A stretch of 33,883 bases of DNA, taken from the NCBI GenBank assembly GCA_040901495.1, contig JBBDYO010000030.1, forward strand, positions 1 to 33,883, written 5' to 3'. The stretch's first letter is position 1. Each line of letters opens with the position of its first letter. Under the pieces are notes generated by a model. It was not told the DNA's origin, searched no databases, and saw nothing but the letters and a program-made list of their open reading frames with translations. This DNA is from VRUE01 sp040901495. GTDB taxonomy: Bacteria; Actinomycetota; Thermoleophilia; Solirubrobacterales; 70-9. Positions 1 through 7,538 of this stretch are shown piece by piece. Position numbers and translations under genes: made by a program.

Positions 1-5
1 GGGCG

Positions 6-71
6 CCCCGGACGTGAATGCGACTCACGCCCGGGGGTTTGTGCGACAGCCTCAAGTCGGGGGTTTTTTTT
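6..71. terminator. Possible transcription terminator at the window edge
   Basis: Bases 6-17 and 25-36 form an 11-bp stem with one A-C mismatch (arms CCCCGG-A-CGTGA and TCACG-C-CCGGGG) around a 7-base loop. About 27 bases further on is a run of eight T (64-71) preceded by five G. The hairpin is not directly next to the T-run, so this is an imperfect intrinsic terminator. It would end a gene lying left of the window. The remaining bases up to 175 hold no convincing gene. Confidence 0.35.
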
Positions 72-175
72 ACGGAGAGGTTGCAATGCAAACCGCCAAG
101 CTCCTGCTGTGCGCCAGTTCGTGCGCCACCGACCACGCTGCCTGCCTACACGACAGAACCAGGACGGGAAGCCAG

Positions 176-502
176 TTAGTCCGTGTACTTCGACGCTTCC
201 TTTTCTATTTCTCTGACTTTCTGCCTGAGTTCGGCTTCGATCTGCTTTTTGCTTTTCTCGGCTCCTCCGACCTTTTCGACTCCTTCATCGACACTCTTTT
301 CGGCCCTCTCGGCGCCTTCCCGGACACCTTCTTCAGCCCGTTTGACCCCTTCTTCGATGCTTTCGTTGGCCTGATTGGTGACGTCAGCCGTGTCGTCGCC
401 ACCACAGCCCGACCAGACAGTGGCGCTCGCGACGATCGCAAGCACGACAAAAGCCAGGCTCAGTGCGCGCAGCTTGGCGGTCCCTGGCTGTGAATCTCTC
501 AT
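176..502 (-). CDS. Small exported coiled-coil protein, possible lipoprotein
   Basis: Unrecognised 108-residue protein. Residues 11-28 form a hydrophobic signal or anchor segment, followed by V-W-S-G-C with the cysteine at residue 33. The Trp at -3 departs from the usual lipobox, so lipid attachment is uncertain. The rest is highly charged and heptad-like (repeated E-G-V/A-x-x-A-E units), which suggests an extracellular amphipathic helix or coiled coil. An upstream TTG in the same frame at 532 exists, but the ATG at 502 is chosen because a strong GGGGGAGGG Shine-Dalgarno run lies 3-4 bases before it. The gene is transcribed away from the large secreted protein at 738. No function can be assigned. 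Confidence 0.75.
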   Translation of the reverse strand: MRDSQPGTAKLRALSLAFVVLAIVASATVWSGCGGDDTADVTNQANESIEEGVKRAEEGVREGAERAEKSVDEGVEKVGGAEKSKKQIEAELRQKVREIEKEASKYTD

Positions 503-518
503 GGCCCTCCCCCGATGG

Positions 519-551
519 ATTCTCAATCGCAATGGCTCTACCGCTGAGAAT
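519..551. promoter_or_regulatory. Inverted repeat upstream of the coiled-coil gene
   Basis: ATTCTCA at 519-525 and TGAGAAT at 545-551 are perfect 7-base inverted arms separated by 19 bases. They lie 17-49 bases before the ATG at 502, where an operator or promoter would be expected. No recognised regulator motif. The rest of the divergent spacer up to 737 shows no further clear signal apart from an A-rich stretch near 660-670. Confidence 0.3.
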
Positions 552-737
552 TGACCCTATGAGTGATACCTAAAGGCGGCCTAACTGGCTCAACGATCGG
601 CTCTCGCCCTCTAGAGCCGCAGGCGCCGCCCATCCGGGCTCGCCGGATGCTTGCTAATAGTAGAAAAAACCGCTTGTAGGATTGCTGGCTGGACGCTACG
701 CTGAGGTCTCGGCAGTGCAGGGAGAAGGTGGTTCTCT

Positions 738-3155
738 GTGGCGAGACACAAATGCGTCTTAGCGTTATTGGGCGTTGCACTCACGTTGGCTTTGTCGCCG
801 GCCGGGGCCCCTGCTGACTCGCCCCTCACGTGGTCTGAGCCGGAGCTGATCGACCACCAGGCTCCGTTCGCCGGCGGTCGCAACATAGGCAGGATCAGCT
901 GTCCCTCCGCCTCCTTCTGCCTCACGGCAGACGAAGACGGAAATATCCAAACGTCGACCGACCCAGATGGTGGCAGCGCAGCCTGGAGCTTCACCGAACT
1001 GGATCGGGGGAAGTTCCTCGGCGGCGTCTCCTGCGCCTCTGCCACGCTTTGCGTGGTCGTCGACGAAATCGGGGACGTACTTACTTCGACCAACCCGACC
1101 GGTGGCGTCGGGGCCTGGGATCGCGTCAGCATCGATCCGGGCCAGGTCTTCGAGGGTGTCTCCTGCCCCACAGCCTCTCTCTGCGTGGCCGTGGACAACG
1201 ACGGCAACGTGCTCAGCTCAACCGATCCGACCGGCGATGTCGGGAGCTGGGACCTCATCAGCGTCGACCCCGGCACGATCATGCGTGGGATCTCCTGCGA
1301 CCCGACCGGCTCGCTGTGCGTGGCCGTCGGCGACGAAGGCACGGTCTTCAGCTCGGACGATCCCGCGAGTGGCACCTCCTGGGCGGCGATCCAACTGGCC
1401 TTCGAACCTGCCCTTTCCAGCGTTTCCTGTCCCTCGGCCTCGCTCTGCGTGGCCGTCAGCGAAGGGGGAGTTGTCTACACGTCGACCGATCCCACCGGCG
1501 ACGAGACAGCCTGGGACGAAACGGTTGGCCCCTCTCTGCTCCCCAGCCTCAACGCCGTCTCCTGCGCGTCGATCTCGTTTTGCGTAGCCACAAGCTGGTC
1601 GGGGGAGGTTGCGACCAGCACCGAACCAACCGTGGCTTGGACTCTGCGGGAAGCGAACACCGAAGGCTCTCTGTCCACGATCGCCTGCCCGGCGACCTCG
1701 CTGTGCGTCGCCGGCGACATCGCCGGAAAGGTGCATACAACAGCCGATCCCACCGGGGGTGCCGCCGCCTGGACCTCGGCGGGGGTCGCTGTCTACAACG
1801 CGTTGAACGTGGTCTCCTGCCCCACCATCGCCCTCTGCGTCGCCGGGGACACCGGCGGCAACATCGTCACCTCGACCGACCCGACCGGGGGCGCGGCGGC
1901 GTGGACGGTTGACAATGTCAGCCCTAACCCAGAAGAACAGATCTTCGGGCTCTCCTGCCCCTCGACTACCTTCTGCGCGGCGGTCGACGTGGCGGGCAAC
2001 GCGCTCACATCAAACGATCCGACCGGGGGCGCCGCGGCATGGGACTCCGACGAGATAGCCCCTGGCATGCCGCTCAACTCGATCTCCTGCCCGACGGCCT
2101 CGCTCTGTGTGGCGGTTGGACAGGACGGGAACTTCCTCTCCTCCACCAATCCGACCGGCGGCCCCTCGGCATGGGACCTGGTCGAAATCTCCCCGACGGT
2201 CAGCCTGTTCGGGATCTCCTGCCCGTCGACGACGCTCTGCGTCGCGGCCGGCGGGGAAGGGACGATCGTCGTCTCGACCGAACCGACCGGCGACGCCACG
2301 GATTGGACCTCGTTCAGCGTCGATCCCGAAACGTTCCTGCGCAGCGTCGAGTGCCCAACGGTCTCGTTCTGCACAGTGGTCGGCGAGCACGGCTTCATCG
2401 TCACCTCGGAAAATCCAACCGGGGGCATGGTGGCGTGGGACGCAACCAGCGTTGACCCTGACCTTGGCGTCTTTCCCGAATTCATCCTCGGCGACGTCGA
2501 CTGCCCATCGGCCTCGTTCTGCGTCGCGACCGACAGCGAAGGGAACGTCTTCACCTCCACCAACCCGACCGAGCCGGGCACAGACTGGGACATCACCCCC
2601 ACCGCTGACTTCCGTACGTTCTTCGAAGACATCCGGCCGCTCTCCTGTCCGTCGATCGCCCTCTGCGTGATGGTCAACACGGTCGGTTACGGGTGGGTGG
2701 GCACTTCCGACTCCCAGGCCACCCTGACCGTGGCGAAATCGGGCACCGGCACCGGCTCGGTCACCAGCTCGCCCGCCGGCATCGACTGCGGCGCGGTCTG
2801 CGCGAACCTCTTCGACCTGGGTGTCCCGATCACCCTGACCGCCACCCCGACAGCCGGCTCTGCGTTCCTCGGCTGGTCGGGGGCCGACTGCACCGGGACC
2901 GGGGCCTGCGAAGTGACCTTGAGCGCCGATCAGACCGTCACCGCCTCATTCACGGAAGTGCCGCCCGAAGTCCCACCCAAAGAAAAAGCGCCCGAAACAG
3001 GGTCTGGCGGTCCAGCGCCCAACCCCACGCCAACGCCGCCTTCGACCGGCAAAAAGAAGCCGCTCAAATGCAAGAAAGGCTTCCGGAAGAAGAAGGTCAA
3101 AGGCAAAGCGAGGTGCGTCAAGGTCAAAAAGAAACAGAAAAAAGGAGGTCGTTAG
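738..3155 (+). CDS. Secreted repeat protein: 14 cysteine-paired repeats, InlB-type B-repeat, basic tail
   Basis: An 805-residue protein starting with GTG, preceded by GGGAGAAGG about 9-10 bases upstream. Residues 1-26 are a signal peptide ending near A-P-A. From about residue 54 to 660 there are 14 copies of a 41-50 residue unit with pattern S-C-P-x-x-x-x-C-V-A-x-x-x-x-G-x-x-x-T-S-T-x-P-T-G-G-x-x-A-W; the last is incomplete. Each has two cysteines six positions apart. The unit resembles beta-propeller blades of the YCF48/BNR type, but that is inference. Residues about 661-735 match the divergent InlB B-repeat (Flg_new_2-like) domain (G-T-G-x-V-x-S-x-P-x-G-I-x-C, then F-x-G-W-S-G-x-C-x-G). A Pro-rich linker and a Lys-rich tail with two Cys follow, possibly for cell-wall contact. 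Likely an extracellular adhesion or surface protein; ligand unknown. Confidence 0.85.
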   Translation: MARHKCVLALLGVALTLALSPAGAPADSPLTWSEPELIDHQAPFAGGRNIGRISCPSASFCLTADEDGNIQTSTDPDGGSAAWSFTELDRGKFLGGVSCASATLCVVVDEIGDVLTSTNPTGGVGAWDRVSIDPGQVFEGVSCPTASLCVAVDNDGNVLSSTDPTGDVGSWDLISVDPGTIMRGISCDPTGSLCVAVGDEGTVFSSDDPASGTSWAAIQLAFEPALSSVSCPSASLCVAVSEGGVVYTSTDPTGDETAWDETVGPSLLPSLNAVSCASISFCVATSWSGEVATSTEPTVAWTLREANTEGSLSTIACPATSLCVAGDIAGKVHTTADPTGGAAAWTSAGVAVYNALNVVSCPTIALCVAGDTGGNIVTSTDPTGGAAAWTVDNVSPNPEEQIFGLSCPSTTFCAAVDVAGNALTSNDPTGGAAAWDSDEIAPGMPLNSISCPTASLCVAVGQDGNFLSSTNPTGGPSAWDLVEISPTVSLFGISCPSTTLCVAAGGEGTIVVSTEPTGDATDWTSFSVDPETFLRSVECPTVSFCTVVGEHGFIVTSENPTGGMVAWDATSVDPDLGVFPEFILGDVDCPSASFCVATDSEGNVFTSTNPTEPGTDWDITPTADFRTFFEDIRPLSCPSIALCVMVNTVGYGWVGTSDSQATLTVAKSGTGTGSVTSSPAGIDCGAVCANLFDLGVPITLTATPTAGSAFLGWSGADCTGTGACEVTLSADQTVTASFTEVPPEVPPKEKAPETGSGGPAPNPTPTPPSTGKKKPLKCKKGFRKKKVKGKARCVKVKKKQKKGGR
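897..2718 (+). repeat. Fourteen tandem coding repeats of about 129 bases
   Basis: The repeats encode the S-C-P...C-V-A...T-S-T-D-P-T-G-G...A-W units of the secreted protein. Thirteen are full length and the fourteenth is cut off after G-T-S-D-S. The copies are clearly diverged, so they are old duplications rather than recent expansions. Unit 6 is shortened (no D/N-P-T-G-G loop) and unit 12 is lengthened. Confidence 0.85.
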
Positions 3156-3205
3156 CGGGTCGGCGCCCCGTCGAGAGACGGCAACGCCAAATAGGCTCTC
3201 CGGCG

Positions 3206-4078
3206 ATGCTGACCAGCAGGGTCGAGGAGTGGCGCCGGGCGGGCACGATGGAGGATGTGCTCGGGCGGCAGCTGTTCGTCCACCGCCAGGCGGGCGCCGA
3301 TGGCCCCACGCTGCTCTTCCTGCACGGGTTCCCATCGAGCTCCTACGACTGGCGCGAGCTGTTCGGGCTGCGTCGGGGTGAGACCACCCTGGCCTTCGAC
3401 TTCCTCGGCTTCGGCCTCTCCGAGAAGCCCCGCGACCACGTCTACACGCTGGCCTGGCAGGCCGACGCGGCCGAAGAGCTGGTGCGGCGCACCGGCTCGC
3501 CGCCGGTCTTCCTGGTCGCACACGACATGGGCACCTCGGTGGCGACCGAGCTGATGGCGCGTAAGCTGCGCGGAGAGCTCGAGATCGAGCTGGCCGGGGC
3601 TCTGCTCTTCAACGGCAGCATGCTGCTCCACCTGGCGAGCCCGACGATCGGCCAGCGACTGCTGCGCAGCCGGCTTGGCCCTCTATTCGCCCGGCTGACG
3701 AGCGAGCGCGGCTTCCGCCTCCAGTTCTCGCGCATCTTCTCCCCCGACCATCCGCTCGCCGCCGAGGAGGCCGCGGACCAGTGGTCCCTGGTCGCCCACA
3801 ACGGCGGCGCGTCCATCGCCCACAGGACGATCCACTACATGGCTGAGCGCGAACGCTTCACCGAGCGCTGGCACGGCGCGATCCGCGACTGGCCCGGCTC
3901 GCTGACCCTGGCCTGGGGGCTTCGCGACCCCGTCGCGACGACCGCCGTCCTGGACGGCCTGCGCGTCCTGCGTCCCGGAGTCGAGGCGATCGAGCTGCCC
4001 GACGCCGGCCACTACCCGCAGATCGAATGCCCGGAGAAGATCTCGGCTGCGCTCGACACCGCTCTGGCGCGGGCATAG
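3206..4078 (+). CDS. Alpha/beta hydrolase, haloalkane dehalogenase / epoxide hydrolase / MEST-like
   Basis: A 290-residue alpha/beta-hydrolase. The oxyanion motif L-H-G-F-P is at residues 39-43. The nucleophile elbow is A-H-D-M-G-T with Asp107 as the apparent nucleophile, as in haloalkane dehalogenases, epoxide hydrolases and MEST-like proteins, not the serine of esterases. The C-terminal D-A-G-H-Y-P supplies the catalytic histidine. A variable cap region lies between about 140 and 215. The H-D-M-G replaces the more common H-D-W-G, whose Trp binds halide in dehalogenases, so dehalogenation is doubtful. The frame stays open to 2693, but the ATG at 3206 gives the family length and clears the upstream gene. 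A second possible ATG is at 3248. Substrate unknown. Confidence 0.82.
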   Translation: MLTSRVEEWRRAGTMEDVLGRQLFVHRQAGADGPTLLFLHGFPSSSYDWRELFGLRRGETTLAFDFLGFGLSEKPRDHVYTLAWQADAAEELVRRTGSPPVFLVAHDMGTSVATELMARKLRGELEIELAGALLFNGSMLLHLASPTIGQRLLRSRLGPLFARLTSERGFRLQFSRIFSPDHPLAAEEAADQWSLVAHNGGASIAHRTIHYMAERERFTERWHGAIRDWPGSLTLAWGLRDPVATTAVLDGLRVLRPGVEAIELPDAGHYPQIECPEKISAALDTALARA

Positions 4079-4101
4079 AGAGCCGCGTCAAGCGGCACTC
4101 A

Positions 4102-4132
4102 ACGGACCGGGCCCTCGCGGGGCCCGGTCCGT
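4102..4132. terminator. Strong bidirectional terminator hairpin
   Basis: Thirteen perfectly paired bases (ACGGACCGGGCCC at 4102-4114 with its complement at 4120-4132) enclose a five-base TCGCG loop. A GTGTTGCC tail follows on the plus strand, with no long T-run. It sits between the convergent hydrolase (ends 4078) and DUF378 gene (ends 4150) and probably serves both. Confidence 0.8.
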
Positions 4133-4149
4133 GTTGCCTCCCAAGTGCT

Positions 4150-4383
4150 TCAGGTACCGCGTGGATGCGGTGTGTGGTCTCCGATGTGGAGGCTGTCGAG
4201 CAGCCTCGGGATGTAGAGAAGGCCGCTGACGCCGACCACGACGTAGACGATGTCGGTGAGGGTGCCAGTTCCGAACGCCTCTGAGATCACATTCGTGTCG
4301 AAGAGGCCGACCATCCCCCAATTGAGAGCGCCGAGCACCATGACCAACAGGGCGACCGGCTCGAACCGCTTGATCATCTCCAT
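4150..4383 (-). CDS. DUF378 family small membrane protein
   Basis: A 77-residue protein with two predicted membrane helices (about 9-30 and 42-60) and the G-A-L-N-W-G-M-V-G-L-F pattern typical of DUF378 (YuzA-like) proteins, whose function is not known. The start is secured by a near-perfect Shine-Dalgarno (AGGAGGAG) a few bases before the ATG. The gene is monocistronic, ends at a strong terminator, and is read divergently from the hydrolase at 4478. Confidence 0.9.
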   Translation of the reverse strand: MEMIKRFEPVALLVMVLGALNWGMVGLFDTNVISEAFGTGTLTDIVYVVVGVSGLLYIPRLLDSLHIGDHTPHPRGT

Positions 4384-4411
4384 CTTTCTCCTCCTAAGGA
4401 GATAATGCGAA

Positions 4412-4428
4412 TAGTTACGAACTAACTA
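4412..4428. promoter_or_regulatory. Short inverted repeat in the divergent spacer
   Basis: TAGTTA-CGAAC-TAACTA is a perfect 6-base inverted repeat with a five-base centre, in a locally AT-rich patch. It lies 29 bases before the DUF378 start and 50 bases before the hydrolase start, so it could be an operator for either gene. No known regulator motif is recognised. Confidence 0.3.
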
Positions 4429-4477
4429 ACCCGTTGGCCGGGTCGGGGTTACGGCCCTCAGGGATACTCAGCCATCG

Positions 4478-5296
4478 ATGAACGAGTCCGCCCAAGCCCG
4501 AGCAATCGACGTCGAAGGGCGGCGGCTGGCTTGGCGATCGATCGGTCATGGGTCGGCGCTTTTGCTCGTCAACGGCTACGCGGCCGGCGCCGCGGATTGG
4601 GACCCCCAGATGCTGTCCGCGCTGGGGCGGTCATTCGAGGTGATCTGCCCGGACAACCGCGGTATCGGCGAATCGGAGCTCGGCGACCTCGGCGCGCCGC
4701 TGACGATCGACGGCATGGCCGCTGACCTCGAGGCGCTGCTCGACGCGCTCGAGATCGAGTCCGCGCCGGTCGCCGGCTGGTCGATGGGTGGCTTCGTCGT
4801 CCAACGGCTTGTCGCGCGGGTGCCGCAGCGGGTCACCGCCCTGGCGCTGCTCTCCACTGACCCCGGCGGGTCGGCGTCCATGCCGGCCGACCCGGAGGTA
4901 TGGGCTCGGCTCATCGACCACTCCGGAACCCCGCGCGAGCAGGCCGCGCGCCTGATCTCACTGCTCTTCCCACCAAATGTGGCGCCGGGAATCGACGAGG
5001 AATTTGGCGACGTCGTCGCAGCCGCCCGCACCCAGCTCTCCCCCACGACGCTGCTGGCACAGGAGGCCGCAATGGCCGCGTGGCACGCCGAGGACCAGCC
5101 ACGCCCCAGCGATTCCCTGCCTGTCCTCATCGCCCACGGCAACGAGGACGTGGTGATCCCACCCGAGAACGCAGACGCCCTCACCGCCCTTTGGCCGGGC
5201 TGCCGGGTGGAGCGCTTCGCCGGCGGCGGGCACGCGTTCATGGCCCAGGAGCCAAAGCGGGTCGCCGATCTGGTCGCGTCTTTCCTGCGTGGATGA
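4478..5296 (+). CDS. Serine alpha/beta hydrolase
   Basis: A 272-residue alpha/beta-hydrolase. The nucleophile elbow G-W-S-M-G-G puts Ser102 at the active site. P-D-N-R-G-I-G-E-S (58-66) is the usual strand-4 loop. I-A-H-G-N-E-D and G-G-G-H-A-F near the C-terminus supply the acid and histidine. The oxyanion loop is V-N-G-Y, where Asn replaces the common His. It resembles the 3-oxoadipate enol-lactonase / lipase group, but the substrate is not predictable. Its TGA overlaps the ATG of the next acetyltransferase, so the two are translationally coupled at the head of a run of four plus-strand genes. Confidence 0.87.
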   Translation: MNESAQARAIDVEGRRLAWRSIGHGSALLLVNGYAAGAADWDPQMLSALGRSFEVICPDNRGIGESELGDLGAPLTIDGMAADLEALLDALEIESAPVAGWSMGGFVVQRLVARVPQRVTALALLSTDPGGSASMPADPEVWARLIDHSGTPREQAARLISLLFPPNVAPGIDEEFGDVVAAARTQLSPTTLLAQEAAMAAWHAEDQPRPSDSLPVLIAHGNEDVVIPPENADALTALWPGCRVERFAGGGHAFMAQEPKRVADLVASFLRG

Positions 5297-5781
5297 GCTT
5301 TCCGATTCGAGTCGCAACCGACCGGGATGCCGACGCCGCCGTGAGCCTGTGGACCGAGGCGTACGTGACCCTGGGCGTGGGCGGCAGAACGGCGCCGTAC
5401 ACAGCCGCCGACTTCGCCCATTCCAGGCGGAGCGGAGAGGTCTTCGTCGTCGACGGGCGAGACGGGCTGGCCGGCGTCGTCGCCCTGCTGCCACCTGGGG
5501 CTGCTGAGCAAGCGGTCGGGGAGCCGGGTGAGGCCGAGCTCTCGCGACTGGCGGTCTCGGCCACGGAGCGCCGGGCCGGGATCGGCAAAGCGCTGGCTTG
5601 CTTCTGTGAGCAGCGGGCGCGCGAGGCCGGCTGGGACGCGATCGCGCTCTGGAGCCGCCCCGCTCAAATAGAGTCGCACCGCCTCTACGAATCGCTCGGC
5701 TACCGCCGCGCGCCGGAGCGCGACTCGGCCGATGAGACGGGGCACGGTCGCCTCGTCTTCCGGCTCGACCTCGAGCCCTGA
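5293..5781 (+). CDS. GNAT family N-acetyltransferase
   Basis: A 162-residue Gcn5-related acetyltransferase. The acetyl-CoA pyrophosphate loop is R-R-A-G-I-G-K-A (about residues 94-101) after L-A-V-S. A C-terminal S-H-R-L-Y-E-S-L-G-Y-R segment is the typical GNAT motif B with its Tyr. The start is the ATG in the ATGA overlap with the preceding hydrolase, although the frame is open further upstream. The acceptor substrate (amine, amino acid or antibiotic) cannot be told. First of three different GNAT genes in a row. Confidence 0.87.
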   Translation: MSFPIRVATDRDADAAVSLWTEAYVTLGVGGRTAPYTAADFAHSRRSGEVFVVDGRDGLAGVVALLPPGAAEQAVGEPGEAELSRLAVSATERRAGIGKALACFCEQRAREAGWDAIALWSRPAQIESHRLYESLGYRRAPERDSADETGHGRLVFRLDLEP

Positions 5782-5800
5782 GCGCTCGGGCGTTGGAAGA

Positions 5801-6397
5801 ATGGCGGCCGTGGAGAACCTCACCACCCGCCTGGAGGGATCGATCGTCGTGCTGGAGCCGCTGGGTGAGGAGCACGCCGACGAGCTGTGGGAGGCGGCTC
5901 GGGCGCCGGAGATCTGGAGCTGGCTGGCTCACATCGGCGAGAGCCGCGAGTACTTCGACCGGTGGATGGAGCTGACGCTGACCGACGCCCGGTCAGGCAA
6001 GGAGGGGCCGTTCGCGACGCGCGACCGGCGCAGCGGATCGCTGATCGGGAGCAGCCGCTACCTCAACGTGCGGCCACCCGACCGGGTGGTCGAGATCGGC
6101 TGGACCTGGCTCAACCCGAGCGCCTGGGGCACCGGCGCCAACATCGAGGCGAAGCTGCTGATGCTCGAGCACGCGTTCGAGACGCTCGGCTGCCTGCGGG
6201 TCGAGTTCAAGACCGACGCCCGCAACGAGCGCTCGCGCGCCGCGCTCTCGGCGCTGCCGGCGCAGTTCGAGGGAGTCCTGCGCAAGCACATGACGGTGCC
6301 CGACGTCGGGGTGCGGGACTCCGCCTACTTCAGCGTGATCGACGACGAGTGGCCAGAGGTGCACGCCAACCTGCAGCGGCGACTGGCCTCGAAGTGA
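5801..6397 (+). CDS. RimJ/RimL-like GNAT acetyltransferase
   Basis: A 198-residue protein of the RimJ/RimL-type acetyltransferase class. It starts with an L-E-G-x-x-V-x-L-E-P-L strand, has I-G-W-T-W-L followed by A-W-G-T-G-A-N at the acetyl-CoA site (about residues 100-115), and R-V-E-F-K-T-D-A-R-N-E-R-S-R-A-A-L near the C-terminus, where the Asn-x-x-S-x-x-A pattern is diagnostic. The ATG at 5801 follows GGAAGA and matches the domain edge; the open frame from 5732 would overlap the upstream gene. Homologues acetylate protein N-termini or small molecules. Its TGA overlaps the GTG of the next GNAT gene. Confidence 0.85.
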   Translation: MAAVENLTTRLEGSIVVLEPLGEEHADELWEAARAPEIWSWLAHIGESREYFDRWMELTLTDARSGKEGPFATRDRRSGSLIGSSRYLNVRPPDRVVEIGWTWLNPSAWGTGANIEAKLLMLEHAFETLGCLRVEFKTDARNERSRAALSALPAQFEGVLRKHMTVPDVGVRDSAYFSVIDDEWPEVHANLQRRLASK

Positions 6398-6942
6398 ACG
6401 AGCCGATGGCCAGCGATCAGCCCATCCCGGACGTCACCATTCGGCACACCGACAGCGCGAGCGACCTCGACACCCTCGAGCCGCTCTGGAACGCGCTCCA
6501 GGAGCATCACGAACGGATCACGCCCGACCTCGGCGCCCACACGCCGAAGCGCGAGGTGGCGGACGCGTGGCGAATACGACGGGGGAAGTACGAGCGCTGG
6601 CTGGAAGCCCCCGAGACCTTCATCGTGATCGCCGAAAGCGGCGGGCAGCCGGTCGGCTATGCCTTTGTCACCGTCGGCGCTCCATTCGCTTCGTGGGACA
6701 CCGGAGAGCGGCTCGCGCAGCTGGAGACGCTCTCGGTGCTGCCGGACCACCGCGGCGGCGGCGTTGGGGCCGCGCTATTGGACTCGGCCTGGGAGCGGCT
6801 CGCGCAGCAGGGGGTCGATGGGATGTCGATCACCACCACGACGACCAACGTCGACGCCCAGCGCTTCTACGAGCGGCGCGGCTTCAGGCAGGGCTTCGTC
6901 GTCTACTACGGTGAGCGCGAGGCTACGGCGCGAGAAGGGTAA
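6394..6942 (+). CDS. GNAT family N-acetyltransferase
   Basis: A 182-residue acetyltransferase. L-E-T-L-S-V-L-P-D-H-R-G-G-G-V-G-A-A-L-L is the beta4-alpha3 acetyl-CoA-binding core, and A-Q-R-F-Y-E-R-R-G-F is motif B. Start taken as GTG at 6394, forming a GTGA overlap with the previous gene; ATG at 6406 is a plausible alternative. The last 20 bases overlap tail-to-tail with the convergent pdxH-like gene. Together with the two preceding GNAT genes and the hydrolase it forms an apparent four-gene operon of small-molecule-modifying enzymes. Confidence 0.85.
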   Translation: MNEPMASDQPIPDVTIRHTDSASDLDTLEPLWNALQEHHERITPDLGAHTPKREVADAWRIRRGKYERWLEAPETFIVIAESGGQPVGYAFVTVGAPFASWDTGERLAQLETLSVLPDHRGGGVGAALLDSAWERLAQQGVDGMSITTTTTNVDAQRFYERRGFRQGFVVYYGEREATAREG

Positions 6943-7504
6943 GGCTCCACCCCTCGCCTTCGCGGCGGTAGAGGCGCCGGTCGTGCAGGCGGTCTTCGGA
7001 TTCGCTCCACAGCTCGAGCGAGTCGATCCGCACCCTCAGCGCCCCCCAATCCGCTGGACAGCTGGGCGGCATCTCCTGCGCGGTGGCGAGGTGCGCCAGC
7101 CGGTCTCGCAACGGCCCCAGATCCTCGATCGGCTCACCCTGCCGGGAGACGACCGTCTGTAGCTGGTGGACGAGGTCTCGCTCGTCGAACAGCTCCTCGG
7201 CCAGCGACCCCTCCGCTTGGGCGGCGGTTCCGGTGAGATGAGCCTGGCGCCCAAGCCGCGGCCAGTGGAAGAGCAAGGCGACGTTCGGATTGGCCTCGAC
7301 CTCGCGCGCCTTGCGCGTCCACAGCGCCGTCGTAAAGACGAGCGCGTCGTCCTCGATGCGCTTCAGGGTGACGGTCCGGGCGGAAGGGCGGCCCTCGGCG
7401 CCGACGGTGACGAAGGCAACCGACGCCGGCTGCGCGATCCCCTCCTCCCGCGCCTCCTCGATCCACTTCCCGAGCTCGCTCAGGGGGTTCATAGCGGCCG
7501 TCAC
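6923..7504 (-). CDS. pdxH: Pyridoxamine/pyridoxine 5'-phosphate oxidase family protein
   Basis: A 193-residue FMN-binding split-barrel protein. R-P-S-A-R-T-V-T-L-K-R-I (about 39-50), W-T-R-K-A-R-E, N-P-N-V-A-L-L-F-H-W-P-R-L-G-R-Q and the C-terminal L-Y-R-R-x-x-x-G-W closely follow PdxH, which oxidises pyridoxamine or pyridoxine phosphate to pyridoxal phosphate. It is somewhat shorter than the usual ~210-220 residues. The final R-L-x-P is L-L-A-P, losing an arginine, so a relative with altered substrate is possible. Transcribed divergently from the methyltransferase at 7631 across a spacer with repeated motifs. Confidence 0.85.
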   Translation of the reverse strand: MTAAMNPLSELGKWIEEAREEGIAQPASVAFVTVGAEGRPSARTVTLKRIEDDALVFTTALWTRKAREVEANPNVALLFHWPRLGRQAHLTGTAAQAEGSLAEELFDERDLVHQLQTVVSRQGEPIEDLGPLRDRLAHLATAQEMPPSCPADWGALRVRIDSLELWSESEDRLHDRRLYRREGEGWSLTLLAP

Positions 7505-7538
7505 TCGACCAAAATACCCCGCCCGAGCTCTGCGTCGC

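Noticed and set aside
14..493. Plus-strand 159-codon open frame, with an internal ATG at 86 preceded by GGAGAGG
   Set aside because: Almost entirely antisense to the coiled-coil protein gene. Its Phe/Asp-rich sequence is the complement of the Glu/Lys heptad repeats, and it shows no domain.
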